The notes under the pieces: generated by a model | Told to the model about the DNA's origin: nothing | Database searches by the model: none | Seen by the model: only the letters and a program-made list of their open reading frames with translations | Shown: positions 61,518-64,000 of the stretch, piece after piece | Position numbering within the stretch: position 1 is the first letter of the stretch | Layout of the letters: the number at the start of each line of letters is the position of its first letter | Translations under genes and position numbers: made by a program | Origin: Oscillatoria sp. FACHB-1407 | GTDB taxonomy: Bacteria; Cyanobacteriota; Cyanobacteriia; Elainellales; Elainellaceae | Length of the DNA stretch: 64,000 nucleotides | NCBI RefSeq assembly: GCF_014697545.1 | Contig: NZ_JACJSA010000008.1 | Location: forward strand, 186,001 to 250,000 | Reading direction: 5' to 3'

Positions 61518-64000
61518 ATGACTCCCAATTCCCCTAACCCTGAACCCCTCAGCGTCTTCATCTCCTACTCCCACAAAGATGAAAACCTGAAAGATGAACT
61601 TGTTGTGCATTTGGCAAACCTGAAGCGTCAGGGCAAGATTCGCGCATGGCAAGACCGTGACATCGAAGCGGGAGCCGAATGGGACGCCGAGATCAAACAG
61701 CAACTCGAAGCCGCTGAAGTGATTTTGCTGTTAATCACTCCCCGTTTTCTGGCTTCAGACTATTGCTACGACAAAGAGATGCAACGGGCAATTCAACGCC
61801 ACGACGCAGGCACCGCACGAGTGATCCCCATCATTCTCAAACCCTGCGACTGGCAGGATAGCCTCTTCAGCAAATTGCAGGTCGTACCCAAAGATGCCAA
61901 ACCTGTCACGAAATGGGATGACCAGGACGAAGCCTTTCTGGATGTCGTCAAAGGGATTCGTCGTGCGGTGGAGTCCCTTCAAGCAAAAAAGCCTCTGGGG
62001 GAAACGCCTGATTCACCCACCGTTTCCCCTTCTGCTACCAATACACGTACGGACGCGATCGCCCATCCCATCGGTACGGACGCGATCAATTTTCACGGCG
62101 CAGGTACGGACGCGATTAATCGCGTCCCTGCCAATCCAATTAATCGCGTCCCTGCCAATCCAATTTTCTCCACCTACAATCCCACCACCTTTACCGGACG
62201 CGACGCTGAAATCGCCCATCTCACCCAAATTCTGCAAAACGGTTGCCGTCTGGTGTTGATTCACGGCATGACTGGAATCGGCAAAACTGCCCTTGCCGAA
62301 CGGTTAGCGGTTAATTTTGTTCAACCCTCCACCCGCTACAGTCAGGTGATTCTCGATCGCGGCGTATCCTCCAGCGACTTCACCAGGGGTGCGCTGGCGA
62401 TTTTGGCAAAACTGGGAGACGACACCGCCCAACAATTGCCCGACGAGCAACTGTTGCCCCATCTGCTCAAAAACCTGGAGCAGCAACCCTGCTGGCTGCA
62501 ACTCGACTCCCTGGAATATCTGCTCTGCCAAAACGACCAGGGGGAATTTCATTTTGCGGATGCCACCTGGTTAGACTTCCTGGAGCAATTTCTTACTCGC
62601 ACCTCTGCGTCCCGCCTCATTCTCACCTCTCAGGCATTGCCGACAGACTGGGGCGATCGCGCCTTTCGCCTCGACAACCTCTGGCAGGAATACGCCCTGC
62701 GCGGTCTGGACAAATCGCAGCGCATCGACCTGTTTCGGCACTATGGCGTGACCCCACAAACTGACGTTGATAGCGATCATCTCTGTGCGATCGCCGACTA
62801 CTTTGATGGGCATCCCCTGATCCTCAAAATGATTGCCGGGGATATTCAAAAGCGTCCCTTTAACGGCAATATAGACAAATATTGGCGCGACTATTATCAA
62901 CAACGCCAAACCCAAACCCGGTTAAAGCTGCACCAGAGCCAGGAAGAGCGGGCGCGGCAGTGGGTGAGACAAACCCTGGAGCAACTGCCCGACCTGCCTC
63001 GGCAAATGTTGCAACGGGGTGCGGTGTTTCGACGTGCGGTGCCAGAAAGCTTTTATCCCGCGATGTTGCCTAACATCCCTGACTCAGAGAGCAGCACTGC
63101 GCTCACGGTGCTCAAATCGCGCAACCTGGTAGAAGACACTGACCTGATTAACGGCGAATTGTGGGTGCAACAACACAACCTGATTCGGGAGATTGCTCTG
63201 GCTCAACTCAAAACTGACACTGCCATCTGGGAAGCAGCGGAACGTCAAGCGGCTCACCTCTGGCTGACGGCTTACACTCCTGCCCCTGATGCCCCAAACT
63301 TGGAAACGGTGCGCGGTTACCTGGAGGCATTTGACCATTATTGTGAGATTGCCGATTGGGATACGGCTTGTTCGGTTCTAGATATTCAGATCGACTCGCC
63401 TACACAAGAACCACTCCACTGGCAGCTAGAAACCTGGGGATACTACAAAGAAGAAATTCGACTTTATGAGAAGGTAGTTGGAAAAACTTTGCCTGACCGG
63501 GATATCCTCTGGTCTCGAGGATTTGGACTTGCGTACTCTGGACTTGGTAACTATTCTTCCGCCGCTCAGTACCATCAACAAAGCTTGAAACTAGCGCGGA
63601 GTAATGGTGATAGAAGCAGCGAAGCAAAAGCCTTAGGCAATCTGGGGGGTGCGTACTACAATCTGGGGCAGTACGAACGGGCAATCGATTTCCATCAGCA
63701 ACACCTGACCATTGCGCGGGAGATTAGCGATCGCCAGAGTGAAGGCAATGCTCTGGGCAATCTGGGGAATGCGTACCACAGTCTGGGAGACTATGAGCGG
63801 GCGATCGACTACCATCAGCAATATCTGACCATTGCATGGGAGATTGGCGATCGCCAGAGTGAAGGCAATGCTCTGGGCAATCTGGGGCTTGCGTACTACA
63901 GTCTGGGAAACTATGAGCGGGCGATCGACTTCCATCAGCAATGTCTAACCATTTTGCGAGAGATTGGCGATCGCGCTGGTGAAAGCAAAGCTCTGGGCAA
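61518..64000 (+). CDS. TIR-NTPase-TPR (STAND) protein, cut by the right edge
   Basis: At least 827 residues visible. The TIR domain (about 10-150) has LSVFISYSHKDE, WQDRDIEAGAEWD and the candidate catalytic Glu87 in SDYCYDKEMQRA. A linker (about 160-218) includes TDAINRVPANPINRVPANP, encoded by palindromic repeats. The NB-ARC-like ATPase begins at TFTGRDAEI, with Walker A HGMTGIGKT (249-257) and a Walker B-like CWLQLDSLEYLL. From about residue 650 there are TPR-like repeats with the unit ALGNLGNAYHSLGDYERAIDYHQQ, still running at the edge. STAND proteins of this order act as immune sensors in bacteria. The function here is inferred. Confidence 0.9.
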   Translation, partial: MTPNSPNPEPLSVFISYSHKDENLKDELVVHLANLKRQGKIRAWQDRDIEAGAEWDAEIKQQLEAAEVILLLITPRFLASDYCYDKEMQRAIQRHDAGTARVIPIILKPCDWQDSLFSKLQVVPKDAKPVTKWDDQDEAFLDVVKGIRRAVESLQAKKPLGETPDSPTVSPSATNTRTDAIAHPIGTDAINFHGAGTDAINRVPANPINRVPANPIFSTYNPTTFTGRDAEIAHLTQILQNGCRLVLIHGMTGIGKTALAERLAVNFVQPSTRYSQVILDRGVSSSDFTRGALAILAKLGDDTAQQLPDEQLLPHLLKNLEQQPCWLQLDSLEYLLCQNDQGEFHFADATWLDFLEQFLTRTSASRLILTSQALPTDWGDRAFRLDNLWQEYALRGLDKSQRIDLFRHYGVTPQTDVDSDHLCAIADYFDGHPLILKMIAGDIQKRPFNGNIDKYWRDYYQQRQTQTRLKLHQSQEERARQWVRQTLEQLPDLPRQMLQRGAVFRRAVPESFYPAMLPNIPDSESSTALTVLKSRNLVEDTDLINGELWVQQHNLIREIALAQLKTDTAIWEAAERQAAHLWLTAYTPAPDAPNLETVRGYLEAFDHYCEIADWDTACSVLDIQIDSPTQEPLHWQLETWGYYKEEIRLYEKVVGKTLPDRDILWSRGFGLAYSGLGNYSSAAQYHQQSLKLARSNGDRSSEAKALGNLGGAYYNLGQYERAIDFHQQHLTIAREISDRQSEGNALGNLGNAYHSLGDYERAIDYHQQYLTIAWEIGDRQSEGNALGNLGLAYYSLGNYERAIDFHQQCLTILREIGDRAGESKALG

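Overview
The window looks like chromosomal DNA of a (probably filamentous) cyanobacterium. Evidence: the HIP1 octamer GCGATCGC occurs dozens of times on both sides of genes; photosystem I genes psaI and psaL are present; so are the ferredoxin-thioredoxin reductase variable chain, the PanC-Cmk fusion, a tocopherol-type methyltransferase and heptad (STRR-type) tandem repeats. No rRNA, tRNA, CRISPR array, integrase or complete IS transposase was recognised. Genus cannot be fixed from what is visible.

Layout. 0-9 kb: moeB (cut by the left edge) with a JAMM/M67 peptidase, a secreted CAP-domain protein, a GAF histidine kinase, a proline iminopeptidase, an ABC-2 exporter pair and ftrV. 9-20 kb: class III adenylate cyclase, tadA, a PlsC acyltransferase, DUF3177 and a small protein, glmM, an XPB-like helicase, panC-cmk and a cupin. 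20-27 kb: a spore-photoproduct-lyase-like radical SAM protein, GNAT, kptA, DUF952, an S10 peptidase and an HNH nuclease. 27-36 kb: an ankyrin protein split by an in-frame stop, a duplicated-domain unknown, then an RNA-repair cluster on the minus strand, read rtcB - G3E GTPase - archease - rtcA, then psaI-psaL. 36-46 kb: an amine oxidase lacking its FAD-binding half, a TPR protein, a broken YflT-like stress protein, a metallophosphoesterase and a TIR-WD40 protein. 46-61 kb: ABC-F, PIG-V-like glycosyltransferase, DAO-RidA pair, AtzE-AtzG pair, anmK, a methyltransferase and a large lipoprotein. The right edge cuts a TIR-NTPase-TPR (STAND) gene.

Three points stand out. (1) Three genes (ankyrin, rtcB, YflT-like) have one in-frame stop with the expected C-terminus continuing in the same frame. 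All three stops are one C-to-T step from a sense codon (CAA or CGA). In rtcB the stop breaks the ligase of an otherwise intact RNA-repair cluster. (2) Intergenic space is crowded with short non-coding elements. At least seven families are present, most with terminal inverted repeats. One copy sits exactly on the archease stop codon with an 8-bp target duplication. (3) There are two TIR effector genes. One is AT-rich and free of HIP1; the other has a linker encoded by a palindromic repeat that is otherwise mostly intergenic.

Functions are assigned by reading motifs in translations. No database search was run. Start codons were moved from the longest frame where a ribosome-binding site, a repeat-derived N-terminus or a TTG/GTG longest start argued for it.
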